Below are positions 20,812 through 33,639 of a DNA stretch of 64,000 nt, piece by piece. This DNA is from Mytilus galloprovincialis. Taxonomy: Eukaryota; Mollusca; Bivalvia; Mytilida; Mytilidae. The stretch covers positions 58,681,560-58,745,559 of the forward strand of contig NC_134839.1 in the NCBI RefSeq assembly GCF_965363235.1. Reading direction: 5' to 3'. The notes under the pieces were generated by a model. The model was not told the origin of the DNA. It made no database searches and was given only the letters and a program-made list of their open reading frames with translations. Numbering within the stretch: the first letter of the stretch is position 1; every line of letters starts with the position of its first letter. The translations under genes were made by a program, and so were the position numbers.

Positions 20812-21285
20812 GCATTTTGAAATCTATGACGAAACCGGGTTGTATACATTGACGAAACCGGCCAGTTCCATTTTGACATGACCCATTTCTTTCGTTCCAT
20901 ACACAGAGATACAATTATGGAGATGCTCATAATAACTAAATTTGCAATCTCCGTGTCAATATCTATCTTCCCGTACCTTTCTTTCCGTACAATGTGAACA
21001 ATTTAACGAGAAATTAAACAATTTCGAGGCAAGGTTCACTCAATTCGTCATTTTGACATACATTTTGACTTATTTCTCCGTTAATATAGAACAGTTGTAG
21101 AAAATATTGCATCTCACAATAGAAAATAGTTGTATATGTATATATATTCTTCGATATCATAAAAAAAATAAAAAAATAAGGAGAAACCTAGCTTTCTTCT
21201 GTCTATTAATGTTCCGTCATTGTGCCGGATGTTAGATACCATCGAGTCCGAACAAATTTTGCCGGTGTGGTTTAGACACAGTGTT
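20812..21285 (+). repeat. Inverted repeat segment X, right contiguous copy
   Basis: Runs from AACCGGGTTATGC to GTTTAGACACAGTG. It pairs in inverted orientation with 16,234-16,015 and 13,595-13,338. The junction AAATTAAACAATTTCGAGG (about 21,012-21,030) is the uninserted version of the TTAA-element target. The end encodes MLDTIESEQILPVWFRH on the plus strand, as does the left copy on the minus strand. Confidence 0.8.
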
Positions 21286-21289
21286 TAAA

Positions 21290-21550
21290 CTCTGGAATAG
21301 AAACATTTTCTTCCTCCAGTTTGGATATCGAACCAAAGTATTTGTTCAACAAGTTGAAAATGAGGTCAAGGACATTGGACATGTAACTGACGGAAACTTC
21401 GTAACATGAGGCATATAAATACAAAGTATGAAGCATCCAGGTCTTCCACCTTCTAAAATATAAAGCTTTTAAGAAGTTAGCTAACGCCGCCGCCGCCGGA
21501 TCACTATCCATATGTCGAGCTTTCTTTTGTCGCAGGCTCGACAAAAAAGG
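21290..21550. repeat. Dispersed mussel repeat with GCCGCCGCCGCCGGATC block
   Basis: Contains AATGAGGTCAAGGACATTGG, GAAGCATCCAGGTCTTCCAC, ACGCCGCCGCCGCCGG and a terminal GTCGCAGGCTCGAC. I recall this as a frequent non-coding repeat in Mytilus. The 90-codon minus-strand frame over it (21,272-21,544) is explained by the repeat. Confidence 0.6.
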
Positions 21551-22290
21551 GTCGAATAAAAACTAAGTATAGTTTTTCTAAATTGTTTCGAGATAATCGG
21601 TATTTAAGTTTACGTAAAACATTTAAGTGTTTCCTTACCCTTGTAATTATACTTTCAATATGATTGTTCCATTTTGCGTCACTACTAAAATTAACTCCCA
21701 GGTGCTTATGGTATATTTTTATCATTTAAGGAAAAGCTAAGGTCTGGAGTCTCAATATTTGAAAAAATCATAATTTCGGTTTTATCTGGGTTAAATGACA
21801 TAAGCTCTTTCAGGTCGCGACCGATAACAGATTTAATCTGTTCTCCGTCGTTACCAGAATAATTGAATGATGTGTCGTCAGCAAATAGCCGACACAGTCA
21901 AGTAAGCTTATCAGCAATATCATTAATATACATAAGACAAAGAGGAGAGGGCCCAGAACCGATCCCTGGCGAACACCAGCTGAAACATTACAGAAGGAAG
22001 AAGACGAGTTATGTAATACTACTCTCTGTTTTCTGTCGTGTAGATAATCCTGAAACAAATTCAACACGTTTCCGTCGATACCATAAGCTTTCATTTTACA
22101 TATAAGGCCTCTATGCCAAACTTTGTCGAAAGCTTTAAAGAAGTCACAGAAAACAAAACAATTTATATCTTTTTTTTCCAGGGAGTTTAATATGCCATTA
22201 TATATTTCTGAGAGTTGAACAGTTGAATTTTTAGGGAGAAATCCTGATTGATACTCATAAATTAATTTTAACACTCTGGTATCAAATATT
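21551..22290 (-). mobile_element. CR1/Jockey-like LINE, second copy, RT fragment
   Basis: The minus strand encodes LIYEYQSGFLPKNSTVQLSE, FCDFFKAFDKVWHRGLICKM, GVRQGSVLGPLLF and then, in another frame, KHLGVNFSSDAKWNNHIESI and LEKLYLVFIRPFF. It resembles the copy at 11,700-13,337 but is more than trivially diverged. Frame changes lie near the YADD region and near 21,725-21,810. It is truncated at both ends, the 3' side by the mussel repeat at 21,290-21,550. Confidence 0.8.
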
Positions 22291-22522
22291 ATCGTCGACA
22301 ATAGTGTTGACAAATTACGTCACAAATTGAACCATGGGAAAGTGCAGGTGGCATGACGTCACACAAGTGAACGTCAATTCTACTATATTCTTACACAAAA
22401 TGTGTGTCGCGGTGTGTCTTAGTGTGTCGTCCTATAATACCTATGTAATGAATCGCAAAATCAGAGTAGGTGTGTTCGAATAGCTATTTTGTTTTACTAA
22501 AAGTACTTGACGACAGTCTTTC

Positions 22523-23265
22523 AAGGTTTATGTACCCTTCTGTAGCCATTTTTGTACGAACTTTTCAAACTTCAATTGTATCAAAACTACAGATATTATG
22601 AATAATAGAGATAGGCCATTTTTTACATATTCCAAGGGGAAACTTGATGCAAAGCATTATTTTTTACTGTTCCATTACGTTTAATAGAAAAAGAGGACTT
22701 TATGGCAAATAAATCAAGATTTTTATAGAAAATCCACAGCCTTTATCCTTGTACCCTCATATTTGGCAAATTGATGACTGATAGATATAGGATTATTGCA
22801 TGCAGTGCTAGCATTGATTTCCTTAAAACAAGTTTATAAATGTAGTTATTGGTTAAGACAAGTATAAATATGGCCAAAATCAAGTACACCTTTAAGGGTG
22901 CGCTCGACTTTAGTGACTCAGCACGAGGTGTTTTGGAATTTACAGGTTACTTAGAACTTTTTGTAAAAAATAAACACTAGCACATCATAGAAAATCAAGT
23001 GAGTAATTTATGTTTCAAATTTTATAACAAAAATCTCTGTATTAAAGGCTGTGGATTTTCTATAAAATTCTTGATTTATTTGCCACAAAGTCCTCTTTTT
23101 CTATCAAATGCAATGAAACAGTAAAAAATAATGCTTTGCATCAAGTTTCCCCTTGGAACATGTACTAAATGGCCTATTTCTATTATTTATTATACCTTTA
23201 GTTTTGATACAACTGAGGTTTGAAAAATTCGTACAAAAATGGCTACAGAAGGGTACATAAACCTT
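22523..23265. mobile_element. Foldback element with about 240-bp arms
   Basis: The left arm (22,523-22,760) starts AAGGTTTATGTACCCTTCTG, and the right arm (about 23,035-23,265) ends with its complement. Matching blocks include GTAGCCATTTTTGTACGAA, GGGGAAACTTGATGCAAAGC and TAGAAAATCCACAGCCTTTA. The loop is about 270 bp with no transposase. The target duplication is unclear. Confidence 0.8.
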
Positions 23266-23805
23266 AAGTTGGATGATGAAAATGCATATCTTCGAAAAAA
23301 AAATACAATTTTTTTTACTTCCATTTCTACGATTGCGCTTTATATTTGTCATCCTGTGATGTTTTAAAATTTAGTGTCCTTAACCTCCTACATAACGTCC
23401 AATAAAATTTAAGTATGATGTATACAAGCTGAAGCCCCGCCTATCTTAATTGCCATGCTTGAGCAAACATTGATACAAGCAAAGCAAGCAAGCCAAACAA
23501 AGATTTGTCTTGCTAGCATTAATGTAAAAGCTGTAACTATATGTAATGATTTGACTCTATTGTCTTAACAGCACATGCTTTGAAACTCCGAAGGTTTATA
23601 GTATATGACTTATTTTCGTGGTACTTTTCAAACGTAAATATAAAAATTCACTCTTTACAATGATCTGGCAAAATAACTAACTTACTATATTGCCGGCTCC
23701 GGCAAAATAGCAATAATTAAGATAATTTAATCTGAGCCGGCAAAATAGCAAATCAAGCACACATCTATAAAATAGCCACTGTCAAATCAAACTAGATATC
23801 ATTGA

Positions 23806-24612
23806 GATGGGAGCCATCTCTGTGGGCCCCCCTGTGAATAATGTGCATTAAAAAATTGTATCTTTACCATAGGACATGGGTTTGTCAACTGAAATCAAAG
23901 TGTTTGACCTTGACCTTTGACCTATGAAGTTGTAAATAAATTATGACACACCCTTTGGTGTTGGTTTATAAACATGTCAAGTATAAACTTTGAAATGATA
24001 AAGGTTCTCAAGATATAGAGCGGACACGATCTTTACCATAGGACATGGGGTTGTCAACTGAAACCAAAGTTTTTGACCTTGACCTTTGACCTAGGAAGTT
24101 GCACATAAATTATGACACACCCTTTGGTGTTGGTTTATATACATGTCAAGTATAAACTTTGAAATGATAAGGGTTGTCAAGATATAGAGCGGACACAATC
24201 TTTACCATAGGACATGGGGTTGTCAACTGAAACCAAAGTTGTTGACCTTGAACTTTGCCCTAGGCAGTCGTTCATAAATTATGACACACCCTCTGGTGTT
24301 GGTTCATATACATGTCAAGTATAAACTTTGAAATCATAACGGTTCTCAAGATATAGAGCAGACACGATCTTCACCACAGGACACAGGGTTGTCAACTGAA
24401 ACCAAAGTTTTTTTTACCTTGACCTTTGACCTAGGAAGTTGTACATACATAATGACAGGCCCTCTGGTGGTGGTTAATAAACATGTAAAGTATAAAGTAT
24501 GAAATCATAATGGTTCTCTAGATATGGAGCGGACACAAAGTGTTACGGACGGACGGATGGACGGACGGACAGAGTGATCACTATAGGGGACCGCCTTTGG
24601 CGGGACCCTAAT
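23806..24612 (+). mobile_element. Pearl-like element: 4 x 169-bp core repeats plus ACGG tract
   Basis: Head at GATGGGAGCCATCTCTGTGG. Four tandem units start ATCTTTACCATAGG/ATCTTCACCACAGG at 23,860, 24,029, 24,198 and 24,367, exactly 169 bp apart. An ACGG-rich microsatellite follows at 24,543-24,570, then a conserved tail ending GGCGGGACCCTAAT. Each unit carries a TGACCTTGACCTTTGACCT block. The order of head, about 160-bp core repeats, ACGG microsatellite and tail is that described for the bivalve pearl (CvA-type) elements, thought to be Helentron-associated. Confidence 0.85.
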
Positions 24613-24639
24613 TATTAATATTGTGTAACAACGATCGTT

Positions 24640-27600
24640 AAGATCAAGGTTTTAGTACATTTCTCTGTTCATCCTAACATTTAAAAACGTCCACGAAAAT
24701 AAGGTCCAGGTCAGACGAACCATGTCAGACGAAAATGCACCTTACAAACATTGTATACACCAAATATAATTGACTTAATGCATGGAGAATCTGAAAAATT
24801 GACAAAACCACGAACATTTACGTTGATTTATGAACCATTTAAATGAGGCCAAAGGTCAGATGAACCCTACCAGACAGATATATTCACTTTCCAATTATTC
24901 GGTACATCGAACTATTGTTGACTCAATCATTGCTTATGATAAACGGGACTAACAACGATAACTTTGGGTTGACTTTTACAATGCTTACTAAATCATTGGT
25001 ACGAGTTGGTAAAAATAAGGTAAGAGTAGTTGTGTACCCATTACAATAGGTTCAAGGTCAGAAGAAAAACTATGTACATCAAATATAGTTGAATTTGGCT
25101 AGGGGGGTTAGGCAAGGGGATCCTTTATCCCCTTATCTCTTCATCCTTGTGTTGGAACTACTTAGTGCAGCTTTAAAATATGACCCAATTGTTTCTGGTG
25201 TCACAGTAAACGACTCTGAGTTTTTACTAAGTCAATATGCAGATGACTCCTCTCTGATTCTGGATGAAAATGAGGAATCTCTTAAACAAGCATTGCACAT
25301 TTTTGATAGTTTTGCTGCCTGTGCTGGTTTGAGGGTAAATGTAGATAAAACTGAAGCCATATGGGTTGGCTCAAGATTAGGCAGTAACGAAAAACTGTTA
25401 CCAAATAGGAAATTATCTTGGAATACTTCAGGAAAGTTTAAACTGTTGGGAATTCGTTTCAATCTCTTAAATGAGGATAAAACTTTAGAAAACTATACAG
25501 AAAAAATTAAAAGCATGAAAAGCCTTCTCAATTTATGGTCATACAGAAACTTGACATATATTGGCAAAACCATTGTTATAAAAACTTTGGCTCTCCCACT
25601 TTTGGTACAGGTTCTGACAGTCCTTCCAAATCCACCAGTTCAGGTTATACAAGAAATACAAGGAATTTTCATTAAATTTTTATGGGATGGAAAACCAGAC
25701 AAAATAAAAAGGAAAGTTATTGTTAATAATTATGATGAGGGAGGTTTAAAGTTCCCACATATAGAAAGTTTTTGTATGTCCCTTAAAATGTCATGGCTTT
25801 ATAAATTGCTAGATCCTTTGAATATTTCTCCCTGGAAAATTCTATTATTGAGTTATATAGAAAAATATGGAGGGGATAAAATATTGTACCTGACAAAAGA
25901 GGGTCTGGAAAAAATTGCAAAAAAGTTAAATCCTTTTTGGAGGGACATTTTTCTAAATCTGGCTAAATTGAAGCCAGAAAAGGTGAAAGATGAAAACAAT
26001 CCCATTAATATCCTGAGTCAACCCATTTGGCTGAATATTAATATTAAAAGATGTGGAAAGCCATTTATTTTTGAAAATTATTGTAATGATGGTATATTTT
26101 TTATAAATGATTTAATCTCAGATGGGAAAAACATATTGACATTTGAGCAGCTTAAAACTCAGTATGCAGTTAAAACCAATTTTGTTGAATATTATGGTCT
26201 TGTTAGTGCAATCCCAGATATCTGGAAGAAAACAATTTCAGATCATGGTAGATTAGATATTATTGAAAATGATATTGTAGAAAAACTCAAAAATGATAAA
26301 AAAACCATGTAAATATTTTTATCAATTATTTCTAGAAAAAATTAAAGAAAATCCTTTAAGATCACAAAATAAATGGTCTGATGCTTTATGTGTTAAGATT
26401 GATGATTGGGGCAAAATCTATTCGATGGCATTTCAAGCAACAAAAAACACTAAACTTCAAAATTTTCAATTCAAGTTATTACATAGAATTGTATACACAA
26501 ACTCTTTTCTTTATAAATGTGGTTTAATAGAAACAGAACTGTGCACTTTTTGCACTGAAACCAAAGAAAGCTTATTGCATATTTTTTGGGAATGTATATA
26601 TAGCAAAAATATTTGGATAGCACTTCAAGATTTATTATTAAAATGTGGATTTAGCCTTAAACATATAGAGGCAAAAGATGTTATTTTTGGTATTGGGGAA
26701 ATTTTTGACCCATATAATGTAGTACAACATATAATGTTGATTTTAAAATTTTATATTTATAGCTGTAAAAACTCAGGAGAAAAACCTTCTGTGAAAGGTA
26801 GTATTGCATATTTAAAATACTGTATAAGAATAGAACAACATACAGTAAATTTCTTATCTCCTACACAAAAAGAATATATAGATAAAAAATGGTTGCCATT
26901 ACAATCTGTCGTAGGTGATTTAAATATTTTATAACTGGTACGAAAATTATAGTTATATTTTGTTGTATGTCTTGCTATTTAGAGTTGTCATATAATAATA
27001 ATATCTTTAAGACCATACTTGAAACTGTACATGTGTGTAATCCTGCTTGATTGTTTTCTGTCTTTATGTCAAAAATAAACAAATTACAAAAAAAAAAAAA
27101 AAAAAAAAAAAATATAGTTGACCTAATGCTTATAGTATCATAGAAACAGACATAACCACAAAAACCTAACACTAATCAAACAACCAAGAAAATGAGGCCA
27201 AAGTCAGGCAAGAGTGCCCACAGTGAAAGGTCTGGCCTGCTTTACAGACCATGATTAAAATAATATTGAGTCTAAAAGATAACGGTTTTGCTACACATAT
27301 CATATAAACTTTTAATACACAATCAATGACCTATTACAATAAGGTCAAGGTCAGATAAACCTTGTCAGATAGACATGTACACCTTTATATTAGCATTCAA
27401 TACACTGAATATAGTTGACCTATTGATTATAAAATCTAAGAAACATAATACCAGGAAACTTAACATTAACAAATGAACTTTTAAGATGGAGTCAAGGTCA
27501 GATTAACCCTGCCATACAACAATTGTTGCAGTAGTATATTGAGGTCAATAAGTGCAAAGGAGCAGAACTCCTAGAAAATTAAATTCTATTGTGTGGTTTT

Positions 27601-28270
27601 AGTTGTTATGACAAGAACAGGACTGACGGACGGACAGACAGAGAGATTAAAAACATAATACTCAACGCAAAAAGTGTGGGGGTATAAATAAGAAGACATA
27701 TTACTTATAGAATCTGAGAAGAGAGCAAAACTACAGAAACCTTATGAGGATCAGTGAATTATGGAGATGAGGTAAAGGACAGTTGATATCTGCCAGACAG
27801 ACATGTACACCTTCTAATCATTTCTTACACCAAGTAGGGTTAACCAATTACTGAAAATATTTCAGAAACTGACCGAAACATAATGCATGACAATTACTAA
27901 TGAGCCTTGAAATTAAGGCCGTGGTCAGATGAAACCTACCAGACTAACATGTACACCATACAATCATTCAAAACACCATAATAAATTGACCTGACCTAAA
28001 TAAATCATCTCACATTAACCTTAGTCACTGATCCATTAAATGTCATGTGAATCCTGTCTAAGAAAACCATATACCAAATATAATTATTTCATTACTCATA
28101 AGTGAGAAATTCACATGCATTGCTTATAGAATCTGAAAACATACCATCCATGTCAATCACTCATCAATAAAATGAGGTCAAAGTCTGGTGAACCCTGTCT
28201 GACAGACATTTTTACCTTGATTCTATTTACTAAATGTAGTATAACAGTCGCTGAAACACAAAAGTGTGTT
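24640..28270 (+). repeat. Degenerate tandem array interrupted by a LINE
   Basis: On both sides of the LINE at 25,093-27,109 there are diverged repeats of GAGGTCAAGGTCAGATGAAC, CCAGACAGACATGTACACC and CCAAATATAGTTGACCTA, with spacing of roughly 170-200 bp. A GACGGACGGACAGACAG tract lies near 27,625. Units are too worn to delimit one by one. Confidence 0.6.
25093..27109 (+). mobile_element. L1/Tx1-like LINE, 5'-truncated, with target duplications
   Basis: Starts within the RT at LARGVRQGDPLSPYLF and continues through QYADDSSL, VNVDKTEAIWVGS, IKTLALPLLVQVL and KFLWDGKPDKIKRKV (407 codons from 25,089). The second frame (26,293-26,934) has the zinc knuckle CTFC-x8-H-x4-C and ends near 26,934. The two frames are offset by one slip in the A-run at about 26,298-26,305. 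The 3' UTR carries AATAAAC and a poly(A) of about 23. AAATATAGTTGA is duplicated at 25,081-25,092 and 27,110-27,121. Truncation plus long duplications are typical of target-primed reverse transcription. Little decay suggests a recent insertion. Confidence 0.9.
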
Positions 28271-30779
28271 CAAGGCAACAAACATTACAATCAGAAACTT
28301 CACAACCTAAGGAATCTATAAAAAAAGAAATATGAAATATCCAGGAAATTCATTAAGTTAACTTTACTAACTCATGGAAATTTGTGCTCAAAACACAAAT
28401 CCAGTTTTTTTACTGGTAAATTTTTGATAATCACGCATTAAAGTTTAAATGATTTCAAGAACAGGCACTCATCTCTGAAATTTTAAATTCAGAGGCGCAT
28501 CTCAGAGGAATATGCTGACAATGTTGCTATCTTATGTCAATGTATATGGAAAATGTCTAAGCATTATATAGAAAATGTCAAATCATACACTGATACTAAG
28601 ATAACCATTAATAATGTTGTATATTTTAGAAAAAATGCTCAAGACATACTTGAGTTAGTGTGTGAAAAGGTATACCGTAATATGTCTTTTAAGTGCCCAG
28701 CTTAAAAACAAATTCTTCATGGGATAAATAATAAAAACATACAAAATGACCAACAGTTTATTTTAATTGTACAACCAGGTCTAAGGATAACATAATAGTT
28801 GCATGCACTGTCATGCTGAGAAATTATCTCCCCTTAAAAGTTTTACAAAATAACAAGTGAGTATTTCTGAAATAGAAAAATCGTAAAGTAACTACGTATT
28901 TTCTTATTTTCCTGTAAGTTTCCGTAATTGGCAATAAAGGCTCTCAATGGTAATACAATGTTATTTCTTTTCACATAATCAACTTTTCGTCCCTGAATTA
29001 CTTACAATAATACTGTAATAGTATATGAAAAAAAAATGTAGCTTAAAATAAGCCAGGCAACATGATCCCCTCCCTTTTAAAAATGTATAAAACATCATGA
29101 AATAAACAACATTTTGGTGAAACATAAAACTGATATTGTTTTAATTTACTCACCTCTATTTTTAGTCTGTTTAAATGCAGTAGCTTTTTTCAACTATTTT
29201 TTTCTCCTTAAAATAACATTCTGGGGCTATTTTCACAAAAAAATCTTCTGACTAAAAGTGATTGCAAGTTATATTGAAATGTTCATAACTTACAAGTAAT
29301 TTTTTTTGAAAATGCTACAAACAGGCACTTTTCAAAAATATAATAAGGCATTTATTTTACTTTATTTCCCCAAATAAATTATGTGATTATGCATAAAAAC
29401 AGATCAACTATCATGTATAAACAAACAAAAACACTACAAACAAAGGTAAATATATACACAACCTGATATGTCATAAAATTGCAAAATTTTCCAGCCATTG
29501 ATTACATGAAGTGTCTATAGTATTTAAACACTTATTCTACCTTGAATACATTAGTAAAAATTATTAGATTCTGATAAGTTACTTTTTAAAAGCTTAACTT
29601 TTCATGTATTTTTTGTGTTAAAAATATTTCCCATTTCTGATCATGAAAAAGCACTAGAACAAAATTGTGATTCTGGGATGTAATAAAAAAATACATCAAA
29701 TAATAAGCAAGATCAATTGTAAACAAATGATCTTAGAGAAACAGCACCATTTAAACATCATAAGAAGCACCAATAATGAGATTTCAAAATATTTCAAAAT
29801 ATTTATGCACCTAATACTGCACTTTATAATTGTTTTCAATAAAAGAATGGACAGACCCCTTTCTACTGACTAGATAACATATCTACAAAAAAATATACAT
29901 AAAAGAATCTCGTTTTGTGGCAAAATGTTTCATTTACATGACATTGTTTGAGACAGGATCAAAAACAATTTTTAAACTACACTATATTCAGATATTATGT
30001 GTCTGTAAGATGCAGATCCACCCAATTAAAAGGACTATGTCAAAAAGATACAAATATGGAACTAGATGAACCAGTCAAGCATAAAATGTATGTCATGATG
30101 ATAAAATTGTTGAAGAAAAACATTTTTACAAAAAAATGAAATGAAAGAAGTGACAAAATCAACCATTACAAATATACATAGAGCAGATATAAAAAGGCTT
30201 CATAACAGAAGTTACTCAAGCATGATATATAGTTCATAGTTACCAAAAAATTCTGCTTCAATTAAATCTAATTGATTAAATTTCTTCTATAACAGTTATC
30301 TGTTGCATTGTAATATCAAAACAAGCTGTTTTGAGGCATTGACCTTTACGCAAAATTTTTGAATACTTAATTCCGGTTATCCGAATGTTTTTGAATTGTA
30401 TAACATTGTGTAAGAGCATTGTGACCTCATTGTTAACCTTTTCCTCCATGGATTTATTTTTCTTTCACATACTTGATTCGCATAGGATTTTTTTCAATAA
30501 AAATAATTCTCATGTTGAAAGCATTAATGCATTGTGAAAAACAAATATTTCATCAATGAAATTAAAAGTCAAATATCCTCATAAATATTCTTTTCATATT
30601 GGATACAAACTTTTTTAAGTCTGATGCAGACATTTTGTAGTCAAAGTATTTCAACTGAGGTGCTACACAGGCGTCGAAAGGCATCTTTATGGGGTAAAGG
30701 GGGTGGCATCAAAAAGCATCATTATGGAGGAAAGGGTTAAGGAATTGTATATGGAGCATACAATATTATATTACAGATC
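28271..30779. other. Intergenic AT-rich sequence with nothing recognised
   Basis: No gene, clear repeat or termini identified. Frames of 60-70 codons at 29,667-30,139 show no domain or splice context. Confidence 0.4.
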
Positions 30780-30985
30780 AACAAATGCATGTTCATCATC
30801 ATTGAACACATTAACAAACACACATACATTATCACTGAACATGTCAACTAAAACATGTTAATCATCACTGAAATTGTCAACGAACACATATACATCATTG
30901 AACATGTAAAAAATACCACACAAACATCAATGAACATCTCACTTAACACGTCATCAAAACCAATTAACGTCACAGTACCCAATTT

Positions 30986-32967
30986 CATTGGTGTCAACAT
31001 GATGATCGTAACTGCAGTTACGATCATCCCAATATGGCGGACACAAATATAGGGAAATTTCATAAGGCTGATTTCTCCACTTTAACAGCTTATTTTCAGA
31101 TTTGTATTATGTCAAGAAACATCTGTATAAGCATTGCCATTGAAATATTTTTTCGGACAGGATGGAAAAGCAACAAGAAGAATGAAAATCGAGATACAAA
31201 CAATGACGATGATAATCATATCTTTTATTTATTTTTATCAACAATGATCGTAACTTTTACTTAAGATGATCGTAACTGTCTGTTCCAACGAAGCATTTTC
31301 TGATAAATAAGGACAAATAAAGCTGTATAGTATTCGAAAAATGTATGTTATCAGCTGATATTGTGATAATAATGAGAAGCAATCACTGAGTGGAGGGTAA
31401 CGTCCTATTGGTAAGTGCAGAAAAGGTTATGACTTCCCGAGATTTGGTATTTATATTAAATTCAATATTAAAATGCATTTGGGGTTAACAACTTTATATT
31501 GATTTCATATGTTTTATATATAAATAAGGTATTGGACAGTTCATATAAATGACCAGTTTGTTAAAATTGGGAGATTTTTTAATTTTTTTTCCTACACTTT
31601 TTAGGGACAACAGATTTACGATTTTTAAAAGGAGAGGTTGAAAAATAAAGCATTAAGAAGTGTAATCATATCTGTCGAATGAAAAAAAAAAATTGAAACC
31701 GTCAATAAAGGGACGTACTATTTGATTTTTGTTTGGGGGAGGGGCTAGGATGAATAATTTCGTTCTGCATTTTTATCCTGATTTTTTTACATAAATTGTT
31801 ATCCTGCCTTTTTGTTTGGCCAAGATGTTCATTTGGCCTTTTTTTACTCAAATCTCCTGTCTTGCCTTTTTCCAAATTTCATCCCCTTTATAAAAATCAA
31901 ATGGTAGATCCCTTATTGATATGTTTGGCTTAACACAACTTCTTCGACTAACTTTAATATTACATGTCATATACCATATGAATGTAAGGATTTGTAGCTT
32001 GAAAAATCTAATATGAACGTGTATACTTTCTATTTCAACTTTTCCTTCTTTACATAAATAGCAAACCTATAATAAATATATCAAACAGTAGTCCAGTTGC
32101 GTATCCAGAGGTTTTCATAAAGGGATGGGGACTGGCTGCTTAAGAGTAGGCCTGCACAGTCATGCTTCTTTGATTCCTTATACAATCAACCAAATTTCCC
32201 CCACAAAAGGTGATGCGAGCACCTTGAACCTCCCTCTTAGTCCGCCTCTGTAGTTTCCAATGTTTAATAGTCATAGATTGATTAAGAAAAAAACAAGACC
32301 AGGCGACAAAACCGATATATAAAAAGTCATCAAAATAATGTAACTTCATGCCCTCTCTACTTTATTCAGTGAAAGTTTTGGCCTGTATTCTTAAACTGTA
32401 TCATGAGAAAGATCTTAATGTCAACTTCATATCAACATAAAATCCATTTTAAATGTTAACTAAATTACTCATAAGAAAATGATATCGAGGATTTTTGCAT
32501 TTAAGTCTACTCAACCCTCTTATGTCATTTCTTTTTAGAATAGCAGTTTTCATTTTATTCTTTGTTTAATTTAAAAAAAAAATTTTTTTTATTGAAACTG
32601 CTAAATATGGTGTTCATTTAGTGAAAAAAAAACATTCATAAATTTTGAGTTACGATCATCTTTTTATAAAAACAAGTTACGATCATCTTTTTATAAAAAC
32701 AAGTCTAAGTTACGATCATCTACAGACGAAGTTACGATCATCATCGTGATTTTTTTAATCTCGATTTTCGTTCTTCTGGTAGTTTTTCTATAATTTATGA
32801 AAAACACATTCAATGGCAATGCTTATAAAGATTTTTCTTGATATAAAACAAATCTTAAAATAAGCTGTTACAGTGGAGAAATCAGCCTTCTAAAATATCC
32901 CTATATTTGTGTTCGCCATGTTGGGATGATCGTAATTGTAGTTACGATCATCACGTTGACGCCAGTG
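30986..32967. mobile_element. Long-TIR DNA transposon with GATGATCGTAACT iterons
   Basis: A 1,982-bp element with ends CAYTGGYGTCAACRTGATGA. Inverted arms of about 300 bp (30,986-31,310 and 32,640-32,967) share AATATGGCGGACACAAATAT-like and GGCTGATTTCTCCACT blocks. The 13-mer GATGATCGTAACT or its complement recurs at least ten times in the arms, including a near-perfect palindrome at each tip. CAATTT is duplicated at 30,980-30,985 and 32,968-32,973, and the uninserted version is present in the next minisatellite unit (33,035-33,040). No transposase is seen in the 1.3 kb centre. Long TIRs recall MULEs, but a 6-bp duplication is atypical of those. Confidence 0.8.
31710..31912. mobile_element. 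MITE, GGGAGCTACCATTTG family, diverged copy
   Basis: The ends GGGACGTACTATTTGATTTT (31,710-31,729) and the complement of GGGATCTACCATTTGATTTT (to 31,912) match the MITE at 4,993-5,132. It is nested in the long-TIR element. The flanks are not an exact duplication. Confidence 0.65.
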
Positions 32968-33639
32968 CAATTTGCACCTATTCAACAAAAATGTCACTAA
33001 ACACGTCATCAAAACCAATTAACATCACAGTACCCAATTTGCACCTATTCAACAAAAATGTCATTAAACACGTCATCAAAACCAATTAACGTCACAGTAC
33101 CCAAATTGCACCTATTCAACAACAATAGCTGTAAAATCTTACAAGTTTTCTTTGAGACTAAACAATTTGCATTTTCAAAGTTGACATTATACATGTCTTT
33201 CAACATAGCTGAATATATCTAAATAGTATACAAAATGTTCCCACTAAATATAAATAGATGAAACACTCACTTGAAAAATTAAATCTACGAAAAGTTGCAT
33301 GGCTACGTTCCATGCTACGTTCTCAAAAAGTCATCTTTTAAAAATGAGCAAATAAAATATGTAACAAGCATCCATTTCTTTAAAAATGAATAGTAAGCAT
33401 GGACTTGTGTCAAGTTGTTCTAAATATTTGAAGAAATGGAACAAAACATCTGTTACTCAATTTTTAAGGATGTGAATTTAAGCATGGATGCAATTTGGGT
33501 ACTCCTCAAAATGAAATCACGAATTGTTTGGAAGTCTGTTCAAACACATTTTTCTATGATTCAATATGGATTCAAAATCAAATTGGCTTTACTATATAGT
33601 AAATAAAGATACATCTTCAAAATAAACACAGAATGGATC

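Larger units (their letters stand above)
30780..33125. repeat. Minisatellite, 67-bp units, split by a transposon
   Basis: Units containing ACACGTCATCAAAACCAATT, AACGTCACAGTACCCAATTT and GCACCTATTCAACAA lie at about 30,930-30,985 and 32,968-33,125. Unit starts at 32,974, 33,041 and 33,108 give a 67-bp period. Left of this (30,780-30,930) are irregular ACATACATCATCA-TGAACATGT words. The array is interrupted by the element at 30,986-32,967. Confidence 0.75.

Noticed and set aside
21272-21544. 90-codon frame with an alanine run (DPAAAALANF)
   Set aside because: Covered by a common non-coding mussel repeat with a GCC-rich block.
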